A DNA stretch of 49,531 nt from Ruminococcus sp. (GCA_020024635.1 JAHHTL010000013.1:1-49531), one strand, 5' to 3'. Numbered from the stretch's first letter, positions 1 to 9,903 are shown. Translations and numbers: made by a program. Notes: a model not told the origin generated them from the letters alone.

Positions 1-113
1 TCTACTACTATCGGTTTTGCTGTCGGCTTCGTTTCTGGTTTTGCTGTCGGTTTTGTTTCCGGTTTTGCTGTCGGTTTCGTTTCCGGCTTTGTTTCTGGTT
101 TTGTTTCCGGTTT
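1..113 (-). repeat. KPET/KPTA coding repeat
   Basis: This is low-complexity DNA made of a near-perfect 12-nt unit that encodes alternating Lys-Pro-Glu-Thr and Lys-Pro-Thr-Ala in the LRR protein. It looks like a proline-rich cell-wall spacer. The unit count probably varies between strains, and the array continues past the window edge. Confidence 0.8.
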
Positions 114-1655
114 TTCAACTTCAACTAAGTCAGCATTTACAACCATAACCGCATTTGTACTATCTGATGTTTTATATTGATAAGACATACTGTTTTTTGC
201 ACCTGCGAGCGTTACAACTCCGTTCTTAACATCCTTGATCTCGTCGTCTAGGATTACCGTCGTTTTCTTAAGCATTTTATCCGTTGTCATTATCTCTTTC
301 AGATCTACAGTATTGGAATCCCCTTGTTTGATCCTGTTCATTGATATTTGTTGCGGTGACAACTCAAGATCCGTTGCCTTATCTGTTTCTAAGTATGGCA
401 GACGATTATTTTCACAATATAAAGTATCAAGTTTGCTTGTATTATTTAGTTCTAACTTTGTTAAGCTGTTGTCGGAACAATATAATTTTTCAATCGCTGA
501 CGCAAGATTTAATTGTGCAATATTATTGTTTCTAGCGTTGATATACTTCATCCCATCGCTGCCTTCTTTTAGTTTATCTACTTTATTTCCTTCTATGCTT
601 ATAACTTTTAAGTTTCCAGTATCTAACTCCCCAGTTATCTGATTATTATTCGCAAATACAGAACTTAATTTGGAAAGATTTTTAATGTCCAGTTTTGAAA
701 TATGATTATCTGATATATTTAACTGTTCCAGTGATACAAGTCCTTTTAAGTTAATGTTTTGTAGATTGTTTTTTTGACAGTCAAGTTGTGTCAGCTTTCC
801 AAGTTCCCCCAAATTTAATGAAGATAAATTATTATTGTCCGCCTGTACTACCTTTATATTGCTACAAGACGATAAATCTAATGCTTCTAACTTATTATCG
901 TTTACACTAAGTTCTTCTAAAGAAGTCAGCCCCTGCAAATTTAATTCTGTAAGATTATTTCCTTCTGCTCGAAGAACTTTTAATCCCTTTGCATTTTGAA
1001 CATTTAGTGAGGTAAGTGAACTGTTTTTGCATGACAATGTTTCCAAACGCTGAAGTCCACTCACATCTAAACTTCCCCCTTTATTTCCATCCGCTTTAAA
1101 CTGAACAAGATTTTTAAGCTTGTTTATCCGTGTATAATCTGTAACATTTGTGTTACTTAAATCTAGATGGGTTATGTAAACGCATTTGTCTATCCCTGTA
1201 AGATCTTCCACCCCACTTTTGGGTACAATAATCTGTGTAACTGACTTTAATTCGGCATCATCCAGCACTCCATTATTGTCAGCATCATACTCCCCAATAG
1301 CTGCAAGAAGATGGATATCTGGAAAATTATCTTTCTGAAGTAAAATTCCATCTACGTCCACCGTTTCTTCTTTGTCTGGCACCGTTTGCTCTTCGGACGG
1401 AACATTCGTCTGATCTTCTACAACTTCTTCAGATATTTCTGGTGTTTCGGATACTTCAGGTGTTTCCGGTATTTCCGGTGTTTCGGATATTTCAGGTGTT
1501 TCCGATGTTTCATTGTTATTTTCTTCACTCGTATTTTCTATGACAACTGTTGTCTGATCTTCTACACCATAAACCTTTATAGGATGATAGGATCCTGCCA
1601 TTCCCGAAATCAATGTAGCACTTAGTAGATAAACTGCTAGTTTTTTATTTTTCAT
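1..1655 (-). CDS. Leucine-rich-repeat surface protein (C-terminus beyond window)
   Basis: The reading frame is open from an ATG at 1655 to the left edge, about 551 codons, with no stop. An AAAGGA ribosome site precedes the start. Residues 1-30 form a signal peptide (Lys-rich start, hydrophobic core, cut near VYG-VED). Residues 50-75 repeat an S/P-E-T-P-E unit. Residues 123-134 (DADNNGVLDDAE) look like a calcium-binding EF-hand/dockerin loop. From about 145 to 440 there are short leucine-rich repeats of about 21 residues with an L-x-x-L-x-[CV]-x-x-N core. A linker then leads to KPET/KPTA repeats at the window edge, typical of a wall-spanning stalk. The gene lies 24 bp downstream of the GH98 gene, probably in the same transcript. 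I infer a surface binding protein. The anchor cannot be seen and the ligand is unknown. Confidence 0.85.
   Translation of the reverse strand, partial: MKNKKLAVYLLSATLISGMAGSYHPIKVYGVEDQTTVVIENTSEENNNETSETPEISETPEIPETPEVSETPEISEEVVEDQTNVPSEEQTVPDKEETVDVDGILLQKDNFPDIHLLAAIGEYDADNNGVLDDAELKSVTQIIVPKSGVEDLTGIDKCVYITHLDLSNTNVTDYTRINKLKNLVQFKADGNKGGSLDVSGLQRLETLSCKNSSLTSLNVQNAKGLKVLRAEGNNLTELNLQGLTSLEELSVNDNKLEALDLSSCSNIKVVQADNNNLSSLNLGELGKLTQLDCQKNNLQNINLKGLVSLEQLNISDNHISKLDIKNLSKLSSVFANNNQITGELDTGNLKVISIEGNKVDKLKEGSDGMKYINARNNNIAQLNLASAIEKLYCSDNSLTKLELNNTSKLDTLYCENNRLPYLETDKATDLELSPQQISMNRIKQGDSNTVDLKEIMTTDKMLKKTTVILDDEIKDVKNGVVTLAGAKNSMSYQYKTSDSTNAVMVVNADLVEVEKPETKPETKPETKPTAKPETKPTAKPETKPTAKPIVV
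1431..1508 (-). repeat. S/P-E-T-P-E coding repeat
   Basis: Tandem 12-18 nt units near the N-terminus of the LRR protein encode repeated Glu-Thr-Pro-Glu blocks (residues 50-75). The segment is acidic and probably disordered, linking the signal peptide to the EF-hand-like and LRR part. Confidence 0.7.
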
Positions 1656-1679
1656 TTCGTTTTCCTTTCTTTCATCCTT

Positions 1680-4600
1680 CTATTTTGAACGAGTAACAAA
1701 TTCTATTGTTTTAGAACGAACAGATTCATTTCCAGATTCATCTTCCACTGTTACCCACACCATATACGATGTTAATGGTTTTAACCCTTCAAGCACTGCT
1801 TCCATAACCTTATCTTCTGATTTTACAACAGCCTTTTTCTCACCATTAACATATACATGAAACGCTTTTACCTCTGGTGATGAACTTGTAAATTTTACAT
1901 TCGCAGATGTTGCAGAAATATTTTCTACTTCTACGGTCTTCGGTGCGTCTGGAGCATCAAAATCTACTTCGGTTGTTTCTCCTATTTGGTAAAAATAGGA
2001 AGATACAGGCCATACATAGCCTTTTTGCATAACAGCAGCCTGAAGTACACACGAACGCTTAATAGAAATGGTTGTTCCCGGTACATATTTGATCGCTGTC
2101 TTTGACGGTTTGTTATTTTCACCAAACGGTTTGTTTCCATCTAATGTATAATATATTTCTCCATCTTTAAGAGCAGTCGTAAGTACAATGTCTTGTTCGG
2201 TAGCATACTTTCCGCTTTTCTTATTTGCATTGACTACCACGTCTGTATTGTTATATGTTGTAAACTTCACTGTTTCCGAAAGATCAGACTCATTATTGTA
2301 ATTGTCTACTGCAACAATTGTTAATTCATATTCTGCTCCAGGCGTTAGTCCGGTAAGTTCATATTTTGTCTGTGTAAGTTCCATTTCTTGCTTATCTGTA
2401 TCGCCGGTTTTCCATAACTGAACCTTATAATTCTTTACTCCCATGTTGTCCATAGAAGGGAAAAAGCTTACAACAGCAGAATTCGTTCGTACATCACTGA
2501 CTTCTATTTCGGTTACTCTTTCCGGTTTTTCTGTGTCTTGTAAAACAAAATCCCCTTCTTCACCATAAACTTCGATTTCAACTACATGGTTGCTAGGATT
2601 TTTGTTGCTTCCATTCATATATACCCTTGCATATCTAGCTTTAAAGCGCTTCTCTCCATCTTTTGGAAGCGGATCTTTTTTATCAGGATTTAACCATTTA
2701 ACATTTTCGTCAAATACATGAAACGTTTTTCCATCCCTTGTTTCATTATAGGATGGGTCATCTCCTTCTGGTACGGTATGACTATTTTCATTTGTTCCAT
2801 TTCCATTTCCCGGCCATGAAGAAACTGCATTTTGGTTCTTGCCACCATTCTTTCCATTTGCATTCCATAATACTAATGTAGAATCTGGCGAAAAATTCTT
2901 ATCTTCTGATAACATAACAACCGTATTATAATATGCTCTGCCATCTCCAAAGTAACGATAAAGTACCAGTTTTTCTATATCATGCGGCACTCCCATGTCA
3001 AGTTCGATCCACTGTGCTCCTCCATCATTTGCTCCTGGATCTGTATACTTATTGGGATCATTTTTCACTTTATCAATAGCAATTGATGGAGAACGATCCC
3101 CACTTGAAGATTTACTTAACTTTATAGCTGATCTGGTTGCAAGATTTGTATAATTTTCCTGCTCCTTTAAATTCGGATATCCCATCACTTGAACTTCAAT
3201 TACATGATTGCTCATGCCTCTGCCTTTGACCTTTTGCATATCTGCATTTTCATAGGTTGTATTTCCATTCATATACACCCGAACATAACGAGCATCAAAG
3301 GTATTTTTCCCTTCTTCATTTGTTGGAATATTTTCTTTGGTTCCATTTAGGAAATGCACATTTTCGCCATATACAGGAAATGTTTCGCCACCGGATGTTT
3401 CTACATACAATGGGTCTGTTCCATCTTTAATCTTTTTGGCGATTTCATCATTTTTCCAGTCTGCCCTATTTCCATCTTTCTCATTATGAGAGTTCCATAT
3501 CACAAGTGTTTCATCCGCATCAAATGCCTTTGTTGGCGAAAGCATAATAACCGTATCATTGTACGCTCTTATGTCTCTAAAGTAACGATGCATTTTTAAT
3601 TCTTCTACCTTATGTAACCCTTTAAGATCAATTTCAAGCCATACTGCTTCATTTACATCTCCAAAGTTTGCATAATCATAATCACCACATGTAAGTATCT
3701 CATCTGTCACTTTTGAATATGGATGTTGCTTATCCTTATCATCATGAGATCCTGTCACTTCTTTATTTTTTGCAAGATTTGTCTTTTCTCCGTAATCTCC
3801 TTCCTGTTTGTCTTCTATCTTTACAGCATCCGGATCAACTTCATATTGAAGATTTGATACGATTAAATCAACCCAGCCATTGGATTCAATTGTAATGGTT
3901 GCTGTCTTTGTTTTTTCATCAAATTTGACAACAGGTGCTTTGTACTGTACAAATCCGTCTGTATCTGGAGCCTGTCCTTTGACCACTTCTACCGATGGTT
4001 TTTCCGTAATTTTGGTAATCTTAAATGTAGAAGTTCTTAATTCATTATCGTTAGGACTTAACTGATCAATATATGGTTTTTCATTTTTCGTTTCCACATC
4101 TTTATTTTCTACGTGTTTTTTAGCATTTACCGCATTATAGTATGCCATATATCTATATACCGTTAATTTTGCAGCGGATACGCCCTGTCCTGTCGCAGAA
4201 GAGCCATCCCATCTCCATCCATACGGATTTTTAAAGATAATATCTTCTGCATCAATTCTATAGTTGTTTAAAGAAATCTTTAACGTATCACTCCCTTTTT
4301 CTTCCACTTTAAAGAAAGTATGTGGCTCAATTTCCGTGGAAAATCTCGATGTACCTTCTGCTGCTTTTAACGGTAAGGTAGCTTTTTGATTAACCTTACT
4401 ATTTACAGTACTATTGTAAACATACCATGCGCCTTTGTACTCTTTTGCAAACGCATCTCCCAAATATCCAATAGGATACAACGACTTAAAGTATTCTTCT
4501 GTCCCATACGTTAAAAGACTGTCTGAATTGTCAAGAACAACTGGCGCTGCTGCCCCCTCATTCTTAGCCGTATTTTTTAATTTATTTACCACTTCATCTT

Positions 4601-6500
4601 TTGTTCCCCATGTAGGAATTGATGGCATTGATTCATAACGGCTCGTACCAAATAAACCTAACACATTATCTTTTCCTGTCGTCTTACTATATAAATTCTG
4701 TGGATTGCTATTATATACTATGGTCTTATTGCTATTTAACAAATCTTTTCTGCTTGGACCAGGATTATTACAGATATGTCTGAATACCGGCTCTACAACA
4801 TGTGTATACGCAGGACTCTTTTCATCAATCGCACCATATACAACTTCAGGGAATTCAAATGTGTATACAACCCCTCCTTGAAGCCATGTATTAATCATCT
4901 GCATACCATATATGGCTTCTGGTTCTGCACAGACAGGTCGCCAATTTTTATGCATGGAACTATTCCCTGTTTCATATATCTTTCCATTTCCGTTATTTCC
5001 CCAGGCCCAACTATCGGATAACATTCCAAAGCCGCCAGTGTAGCCCGCAAGATAGCTTCCCATAATATGACTCTGTGTTAGAAGGCAATCATCACCGCCT
5101 CCTGTATTTTTATAAGTATAAAATAATGATTGTCCATATTTTTCCACAGCTTTTCTTAACGAACCATTGTTTGCAAGCTGATTAAACACTCCGGTTCCTT
5201 CTTCAGAATATACAACATATCCGCCATATCTTCCTGCTATTTCAAGATATTTTCCAACGGATTCTGCTACTTTATCAATGGATCCTGACCAGAAGTTTTC
5301 TGTACTAAATACCCCTTCTAGATTTGGATACATACGGAACATTAAATCCGCCCAGTGATAATCCGCATCTCTTGTAATACACCAGTTTGTCCCCCCTGGA
5401 ACAGATGATGCGTTTACAAGCATAAGCATAACTGGCGCCCCCGCTTCATAAGCTTCTTTTAGACACGTCTCATAATATCCGTGAAGATATGCTTGTCCAA
5501 TGTAATGCGGCGAAAACGATCTTAAGTTATTGCTATGCATCATAAGAACTGTGTTTTCTTTCAAATCATCTGCAACTGTATCCCATCTTCCTGAGATTGT
5601 ATTATATCCTTGAAGACCAACTTTTTCTTCCTGACCTAAGTAGTATTGATCGTCTGAATATGCAGCTGCAATCATAAGCGGATTTTCATTATTAATGGTC
5701 TGACGTTTTCCCCCTGGCTTTTGCACACTATCTTTCTCTTTGTATCCGTATACGCCAAGTTCCATAAACATTAAGTCTTCATCCATATCCGGATGATCTG
5801 AGTAGATACGCACATACCGTGCTTCTTTTGTTGTACCAATATCTGTATACCCAGTACCATTTTCTTTTGTATTGTCCATGTAAAAATATGTGCCCGCCAT
5901 ATTTTCAACAAGTCCGCCTGTTGCACAACCTTCTGGTTTGTTAACTCCCTCTGGAAGTGTTACACTTCCATCTTCGTCATTGTAATAGACCACATATCCA
6001 TCTGATAAATCTTCCTGATTTCCTATCACAATAACCGTATCATTATATCTGAGTGGTTTATTACTATGTCCAAGCGCCATGGATATGTTAGATTTATCAT
6101 CATACATACGACGCTTTAAATTAATGACTTCTATTGGATATGTACCACCTAAGTCTAATTGAATCCACTTGGCGTCCTTCTCTACTAACGCCCCCTTCTC
6201 AACATAGGCTTCCCATCCTCCTACATTGTTACTTGCGGCATCTTTTACAGAACTTCCTGAAACTTTATTTCCTTCTTTGCTATACTGTAAGTAATACTTA
6301 TCTTCATCTGTAAGTAACTCAGCATTTTTAATTTCATTGCCCTCACTGTCTGTCACAGATGTCAGCCCTTTTGCAAGATTGGACAATACTGTATCTTTAC
6401 TATTTGCCGCATCTGTCTCTATACCAGTCAAGTATAGCGCTACGAGCATAGACAATATTGTCATTGTTCCAAACTTGCGTAAATGTTCGAACCACTTCAT
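1680..6500 (-). CDS. Secreted GH98 endo-beta-galactosidase, multimodular
   Basis: The product has 1606 residues; the start is supported by AAAGGAG 7 nt upstream. Residues 1-32 are a signal peptide. An F5/8-type-C-like carbohydrate-binding module spans about 50-255. The GH98 catalytic barrel spans about 270-600, with Glu401 in FSTENFW the likely catalytic acid, followed by a GH98 C-terminal beta domain to about 890. Two further modules like the N-terminal one lie at about 905-1110 and 1118-1315. FN3 (1325-1415), a chitobiase-C-like module (1418-1505) and a second FN3 (1515-1605) complete it. The protein ends at FVTRSK with no sortase motif, so it is probably released or bound non-covalently. 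Known GH98 enzymes release blood-group A/B trisaccharides from mucin-type glycans by cutting an internal beta-1,4-galactoside. That activity is inferred from the family. Confidence 0.88.
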   Translation of the reverse strand: MKWFEHLRKFGTMTILSMLVALYLTGIETDAANSKDTVLSNLAKGLTSVTDSEGNEIKNAELLTDEDKYYLQYSKEGNKVSGSSVKDAASNNVGGWEAYVEKGALVEKDAKWIQLDLGGTYPIEVINLKRRMYDDKSNISMALGHSNKPLRYNDTVIVIGNQEDLSDGYVVYYNDEDGSVTLPEGVNKPEGCATGGLVENMAGTYFYMDNTKENGTGYTDIGTTKEARYVRIYSDHPDMDEDLMFMELGVYGYKEKDSVQKPGGKRQTINNENPLMIAAAYSDDQYYLGQEEKVGLQGYNTISGRWDTVADDLKENTVLMMHSNNLRSFSPHYIGQAYLHGYYETCLKEAYEAGAPVMLMLVNASSVPGGTNWCITRDADYHWADLMFRMYPNLEGVFSTENFWSGSIDKVAESVGKYLEIAGRYGGYVVYSEEGTGVFNQLANNGSLRKAVEKYGQSLFYTYKNTGGGDDCLLTQSHIMGSYLAGYTGGFGMLSDSWAWGNNGNGKIYETGNSSMHKNWRPVCAEPEAIYGMQMINTWLQGGVVYTFEFPEVVYGAIDEKSPAYTHVVEPVFRHICNNPGPSRKDLLNSNKTIVYNSNPQNLYSKTTGKDNVLGLFGTSRYESMPSIPTWGTKDEVVNKLKNTAKNEGAAAPVVLDNSDSLLTYGTEEYFKSLYPIGYLGDAFAKEYKGAWYVYNSTVNSKVNQKATLPLKAAEGTSRFSTEIEPHTFFKVEEKGSDTLKISLNNYRIDAEDIIFKNPYGWRWDGSSATGQGVSAAKLTVYRYMAYYNAVNAKKHVENKDVETKNEKPYIDQLSPNDNELRTSTFKITKITEKPSVEVVKGQAPDTDGFVQYKAPVVKFDEKTKTATITIESNGWVDLIVSNLQYEVDPDAVKIEDKQEGDYGEKTNLAKNKEVTGSHDDKDKQHPYSKVTDEILTCGDYDYANFGDVNEAVWLEIDLKGLHKVEELKMHRYFRDIRAYNDTVIMLSPTKAFDADETLVIWNSHNEKDGNRADWKNDEIAKKIKDGTDPLYVETSGGETFPVYGENVHFLNGTKENIPTNEEGKNTFDARYVRVYMNGNTTYENADMQKVKGRGMSNHVIEVQVMGYPNLKEQENYTNLATRSAIKLSKSSSGDRSPSIAIDKVKNDPNKYTDPGANDGGAQWIELDMGVPHDIEKLVLYRYFGDGRAYYNTVVMLSEDKNFSPDSTLVLWNANGKNGGKNQNAVSSWPGNGNGTNENSHTVPEGDDPSYNETRDGKTFHVFDENVKWLNPDKKDPLPKDGEKRFKARYARVYMNGSNKNPSNHVVEIEVYGEEGDFVLQDTEKPERVTEIEVSDVRTNSAVVSFFPSMDNMGVKNYKVQLWKTGDTDKQEMELTQTKYELTGLTPGAEYELTIVAVDNYNNESDLSETVKFTTYNNTDVVVNANKKSGKYATEQDIVLTTALKDGEIYYTLDGNKPFGENNKPSKTAIKYVPGTTISIKRSCVLQAAVMQKGYVWPVSSYFYQIGETTEVDFDAPDAPKTVEVENISATSANVKFTSSSPEVKAFHVYVNGEKKAVVKSEDKVMEAVLEGLKPLTSYMVWVTVEDESGNESVRSKTIEFVTRSK

Positions 6501-6734
6501 ACCTCTTCTCCTTTAGTTTCATTACTTTTTGATCTCCTACCTATAATGTTGGAAATATCATTCAATAGTTATTAAATTATATTTACTATTTTACAAAAAG
6601 TAAATGAATTATATCTGTGAGTTTTTGTACTTTTTTGTCCAACAAATTCGTTTTTTTACAAATTTTAAACAATATTGTCATTAATTTACATATTTTTTTG
6701 TATATATTTATCCCTGATGAATTTTTAACGACAT
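6501..6734. other. AT-rich gap between esterase and GH98 gene
   Basis: No gene is visible in these 234 bases. They should hold the GH98 promoter (minus strand). Several A/T-rich boxes including TATAAT occur, but none has a convincing -35 partner at 16-18 bp, so no promoter is called. No clear terminator hairpin for the esterase gene was found. Confidence 0.4.
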
Positions 6735-7670
6735 CTATTCCTCTTTTTGTGTTCTGCGTAAAAACCCATTCATAATGTCAAAGCTTTCTTTCACATGCAA
6801 ATTTTTGATTCCCAAAGCAAAGTAACCATGTAAAGCGTCTTTGATTCTTTCTACTTCCACATAATTTCCTGCATCTTTCAATTTCTGTGCATAAGCCTCC
6901 CCCTCGTCTCTTAAAGGATCATATTCTGCCGTAATAACTAACGTCTTTGGCTGGGCAGAGAGATCTTTCGCATAAATCGGTGCAAAATATGGATTGGTAA
7001 GATCTTCTTCCCTTGATGCATACAAAGAAATGTAATCTCTCATTTTTCCTGCTGTCAAAAGATAATCTGTTCCATTTTCTTTGACAGATGCAAAGGGAGA
7101 ATTTTCCGAGTAATCACTATTCACCGCTGGATAAATTAAAATTTGTCTTTGTGGAAGAAATTCCCTTCGATCCCGTGCAAGAAGAGAAAGGGCTGCGGTA
7201 AGATTGCCTCCTGCACTATCTCCGATCAGTGTTATATCCTTTGGATTTCCCTCCTCATAAACCTTTCTTGCCACCGCATAACAGTCTTCTAAAGCACATG
7301 GGAACTTGTACTCTGGAGCCAAACGGTATTCCACTGCAATAACCAAATGATCCGTTGCATGTGCAAGTCTGGCACAAATCCGTTCATAATTGTCGATACT
7401 ATCTGTTGCCCAACCTCCTCCGTGGAAAAACAACATTACTTTCTGCTCTCTGGCTCCTAAATTTTCATGTTCATATGATTTCTCATTCGGGAAAAAGATT
7501 CGTACAGGCACTTCATATTCCCCATTGTCTACCTTATAATCTGCTTTTTTATAAAATATTTTTAAAGGATCGATTCTTTTTAAATCTGCAAGATGACGAG
7601 ATGCTTCTACTTCGATTCCGTCAAAAGAAAGTGCCTTTAAAATTGCTTTTGTTGTATGATTTATTGCCAT
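6735..7670 (-). CDS. Alpha/beta hydrolase (HSL-family esterase)
   Basis: This is a 311-residue cytoplasmic esterase/lipase of the hormone-sensitive lipase family. The oxyanion-hole motif HGGG is at 83-86. The nucleophile Ser152 sits in GDSAGG. The acid is probably the Asp of EYDPLRDEG and the base the His of ALHGYF near the C-terminus. Length is normal for the family, and there is no signal peptide. It probably removes acyl or acetyl groups from small esters. The neighbouring GH98 gene makes sugar-O-acetyl esters a conceivable substrate, but the 234-bp gap gives no firm operon link. Confidence 0.85.
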   Translation of the reverse strand: MAINHTTKAILKALSFDGIEVEASRHLADLKRIDPLKIFYKKADYKVDNGEYEVPVRIFFPNEKSYEHENLGAREQKVMLFFHGGGWATDSIDNYERICARLAHATDHLVIAVEYRLAPEYKFPCALEDCYAVARKVYEEGNPKDITLIGDSAGGNLTAALSLLARDRREFLPQRQILIYPAVNSDYSENSPFASVKENGTDYLLTAGKMRDYISLYASREEDLTNPYFAPIYAKDLSAQPKTLVITAEYDPLRDEGEAYAQKLKDAGNYVEVERIKDALHGYFALGIKNLHVKESFDIMNGFLRRTQKEE

Positions 7671-7823
7671 ACTTTCTCTCCTAACTGTTTTTTCTTATGC
7701 CTGAAACAAATCTGTAAATACTTTAAAGTCATTCGGTATATCTATATATGTTGCCACTGCTTTTATGCATAGTCAAGTCCCAAAGCAAAAGAGCTTTTCA
7801 GACACCTTAAAATATGTACAGTA
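7671..7823. other. Intergenic gap, nothing recognised
   Basis: This 153-base AT-rich stretch lies between the ABC permease stop and the esterase start. It must hold the esterase promoter and the terminator of the ECF/ABC operon, but neither shows a convincing motif. A short AAAAGCTCTTTT self-complement near 7784 is too weak to call. Confidence 0.35.
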
Positions 7824-9029
7824 CTAACTCTTTTTTAATCCATAATGTCGATAAACCCTGTACACAAACGGAAGTATTATGATAAATAATACGCTATATA
7901 ATAACATCACAAATGGTAATTGTCGGAATGCCAATCCCCCTAATTGAAAAATAAGAGGTTTTTTTACATATTCAATAATATTTGCAAACACACTCGGCAT
8001 CAAATCAAAAAATATAGCCCCTCCAGGGAACATTCGTCCTATAAATGGAAGCAAACAAAACACGAAAAACGGAACGGCTGCCGCTACATTTGACCCTCGC
8101 ATCTTTACCGTAATCAACATTGTTATTGATGCTGAAAATAAGCTTGCAATATAACCTCCCAGTAACATTAACAAATAATATTCTCCATAAGTCATACTAT
8201 AAATACTATATGGATCACTAATCTGGTATGGTGTGAAAAATCCACTTGTTCCCATGATTGAAAATGCAATCATGTTTAACATTCCCATTCCAATCCAGTA
8301 TACAACTGTTGTCATGAGGATTCCTGTCAATATCTTGCTTTTTATAGCTTTTGTTCTTCCATATTTAGCCGAAAAAAATACTCCTTCTATACCTGATCGA
8401 AACTCACTTGAAAATATGCTTGTTACCAGAAAACCTATGACAACCGCCAATATGATTACATATGTCTGTGTATACATCAGCATAGTATCCCAACTTACAG
8501 TTGACTCATAAACAAGTGGTATTTTAACCGTATCGTATTCCTTTTCTATAAGTTTCTTCTTTTCTGATGTTGTCCCATATTCCTCAGCCATTTTTTTCAT
8601 ATTTTCTTGATAGAAAGTATAAATATCTGCCCCCTGTTCCTTCGACAACTGATATAAAACGCGATCATCCCATTCTGTATCAGGAGTAAGTATACCAATT
8701 ATAAAATTTGTGATAGCTTCATAAGACTGTCCTGTTCTACCATATTCACTATTCGGAATTTCTTCTGGGTAGTCGTTAGCTAACTCTTTTACGTCACCTA
8801 CAATCTGTTCAATCTCCTTCGATGTTAATTCGCCTTTCCAACGGTTTTGATCCTCTGAAAGATGACGTGCCGCCATACCTCCTGTATGAAGTCTCCCTTC
8901 CACATCAACATAACGTACACTTCCAATCGCAAGTAATGCACCAATAATTCCAATCAAAAATACAATAACAATAATTATCTGATTGATCCTCTTGGAGAAA
9001 AATTTTTTCAGTTCGTATTTAAGCATCAT
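7824..9029 (-). CDS. ABC-2 type transporter permease
   Basis: The product is a membrane permease of about 401 residues. The start is placed at 9029 (MMLKYELKKFF) because AGGTGA lies just upstream and longer versions would run deep into the ATPase gene. An adjacent ATG at 9026 is equally possible. One TM segment follows the basic N-terminus (about 17-36 of this form), then comes an outside domain of about 150 residues, then about five TM helices with the layout of bacitracin/antibiotic-type ABC-2 permeases. It overlaps the end of the ATPase gene by 11 bases, implying translational coupling and one complex. Export of a peptide or lipid-linked antimicrobial is a guess from the ECF and carboxypeptidase context. 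Confidence 0.8.
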   Translation of the reverse strand: MMLKYELKKFFSKRINQIIIVIVFLIGIIGALLAIGSVRYVDVEGRLHTGGMAARHLSEDQNRWKGELTSKEIEQIVGDVKELANDYPEEIPNSEYGRTGQSYEAITNFIIGILTPDTEWDDRVLYQLSKEQGADIYTFYQENMKKMAEEYGTTSEKKKLIEKEYDTVKIPLVYESTVSWDTMLMYTQTYVIILAVVIGFLVTSIFSSEFRSGIEGVFFSAKYGRTKAIKSKILTGILMTTVVYWIGMGMLNMIAFSIMGTSGFFTPYQISDPYSIYSMTYGEYYLLMLLGGYIASLFSASITMLITVKMRGSNVAAAVPFFVFCLLPFIGRMFPGGAIFFDLMPSVFANIIEYVKKPLIFQLGGLAFRQLPFVMLLYSVLFIIILPFVYRVYRHYGLKKS

Positions 9030-9903
9030 TTCGATCACCTGCCTTTTCTCCAAAATATGAAAGAAATGCATCCTCCAATGTTGCTTCTTCTTGTATAGCA
9101 TTTTCTGTCGGAGGTGTTTGCGAAAGAATACGTAATTCGACACCTCCAGCAGTAGCCTTTACGTTTCCTACTTTATATTTCTCTATATAATTACTAATTT
9201 CCTTTTGAGGAACCACACAGTTCCAAACTGACATACTCATAGAAGATATAATCTGCTCTGAAGTTCCTGTATAACAAAATCCACCTGCTTTCATCATAAT
9301 AATTTCATTGGCGATAAATTCAATATCCGAAACAATATGTGTCGAAAGCAGTACAAGACGTTCTGCAGATAACTCACTGATTAAATTTCGAAATCGAATT
9401 CTTTCATTCGGATCTAAACCAGCTGTTGGTTCATCCAACACTAATATATGTGGATTGTTTAGCATTGCCTGTGCAATCCCAACACGTCTTATCATTCCGC
9501 CTGACAAAGTTCGCATCTTTCTTTTTTTATATTTTTCTAAACCAACCTGTTCTAATAACTGTATACTTCTTTTTTTTGCCACAATCGGGCGCAACCCTTT
9601 AATTGATGCAATATACATCATATAGTCATAAACGGTTAGATCTGGATAATACCCAAAATCCTGCGGTAAATATCCTAATTTTTCTCTATACGTCGCTCCT
9701 AGTTTAAAAATATCCTTTCCATCCCATGTTATATTCCCTTCTGTCGGGTTCAAAACTGTACACAACATCCTCATCAAAGTTGTCTTTCCCGCACCGTTTA
9801 CCCCTAACAATCCATATACGCCTTTTCCCATGGTATATGACACATCTTTTACCGCATATACATTATCAAATTTTTTTGACACATTCTTAAATTGTAATTC
9901 CAT
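9019..9903 (-). CDS. ABC transporter ATP-binding protein
   Basis: This 294-residue ATPase powers the adjacent ABC-2 permease. Walker A is GVNGAGKTT near residue 34, the Q-loop is LPQDFGYYP, the signature is LSGGMIRR (a variant of LSGGQ), Walker B is ILVLDEP and the H-loop is STHIV. All catalytic residues are present. A C-terminal extension of about 80 residues resembles that of bacitracin-resistance-type ATPases. The start overlaps the preceding membrane-protein gene by 17 bases and its end overlaps the permease, so the cassette is tightly coupled. Confidence 0.92.
   Translation of the reverse strand: MELQFKNVSKKFDNVYAVKDVSYTMGKGVYGLLGVNGAGKTTLMRMLCTVLNPTEGNITWDGKDIFKLGATYREKLGYLPQDFGYYPDLTVYDYMMYIASIKGLRPIVAKKRSIQLLEQVGLEKYKKRKMRTLSGGMIRRVGIAQAMLNNPHILVLDEPTAGLDPNERIRFRNLISELSAERLVLLSTHIVSDIEFIANEIIMMKAGGFCYTGTSEQIISSMSMSVWNCVVPQKEISNYIEKYKVGNVKATAGGVELRILSQTPPTENAIQEEATLEDAFLSYFGEKAGDRNDA

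Noticed and set aside
1..113. Short tandem repeats at the left edge as a CRISPR array
   Set aside because: The 12-nt units have no spacers and are in frame with the LRR gene, coding for KPET/KPTA.
235..642. A 135-codon open frame on the plus strand
   Set aside because: It is the complement of the LRR gene; its Leu/Ser/Phe-rich product reflects the repeat code and has no ribosome site.
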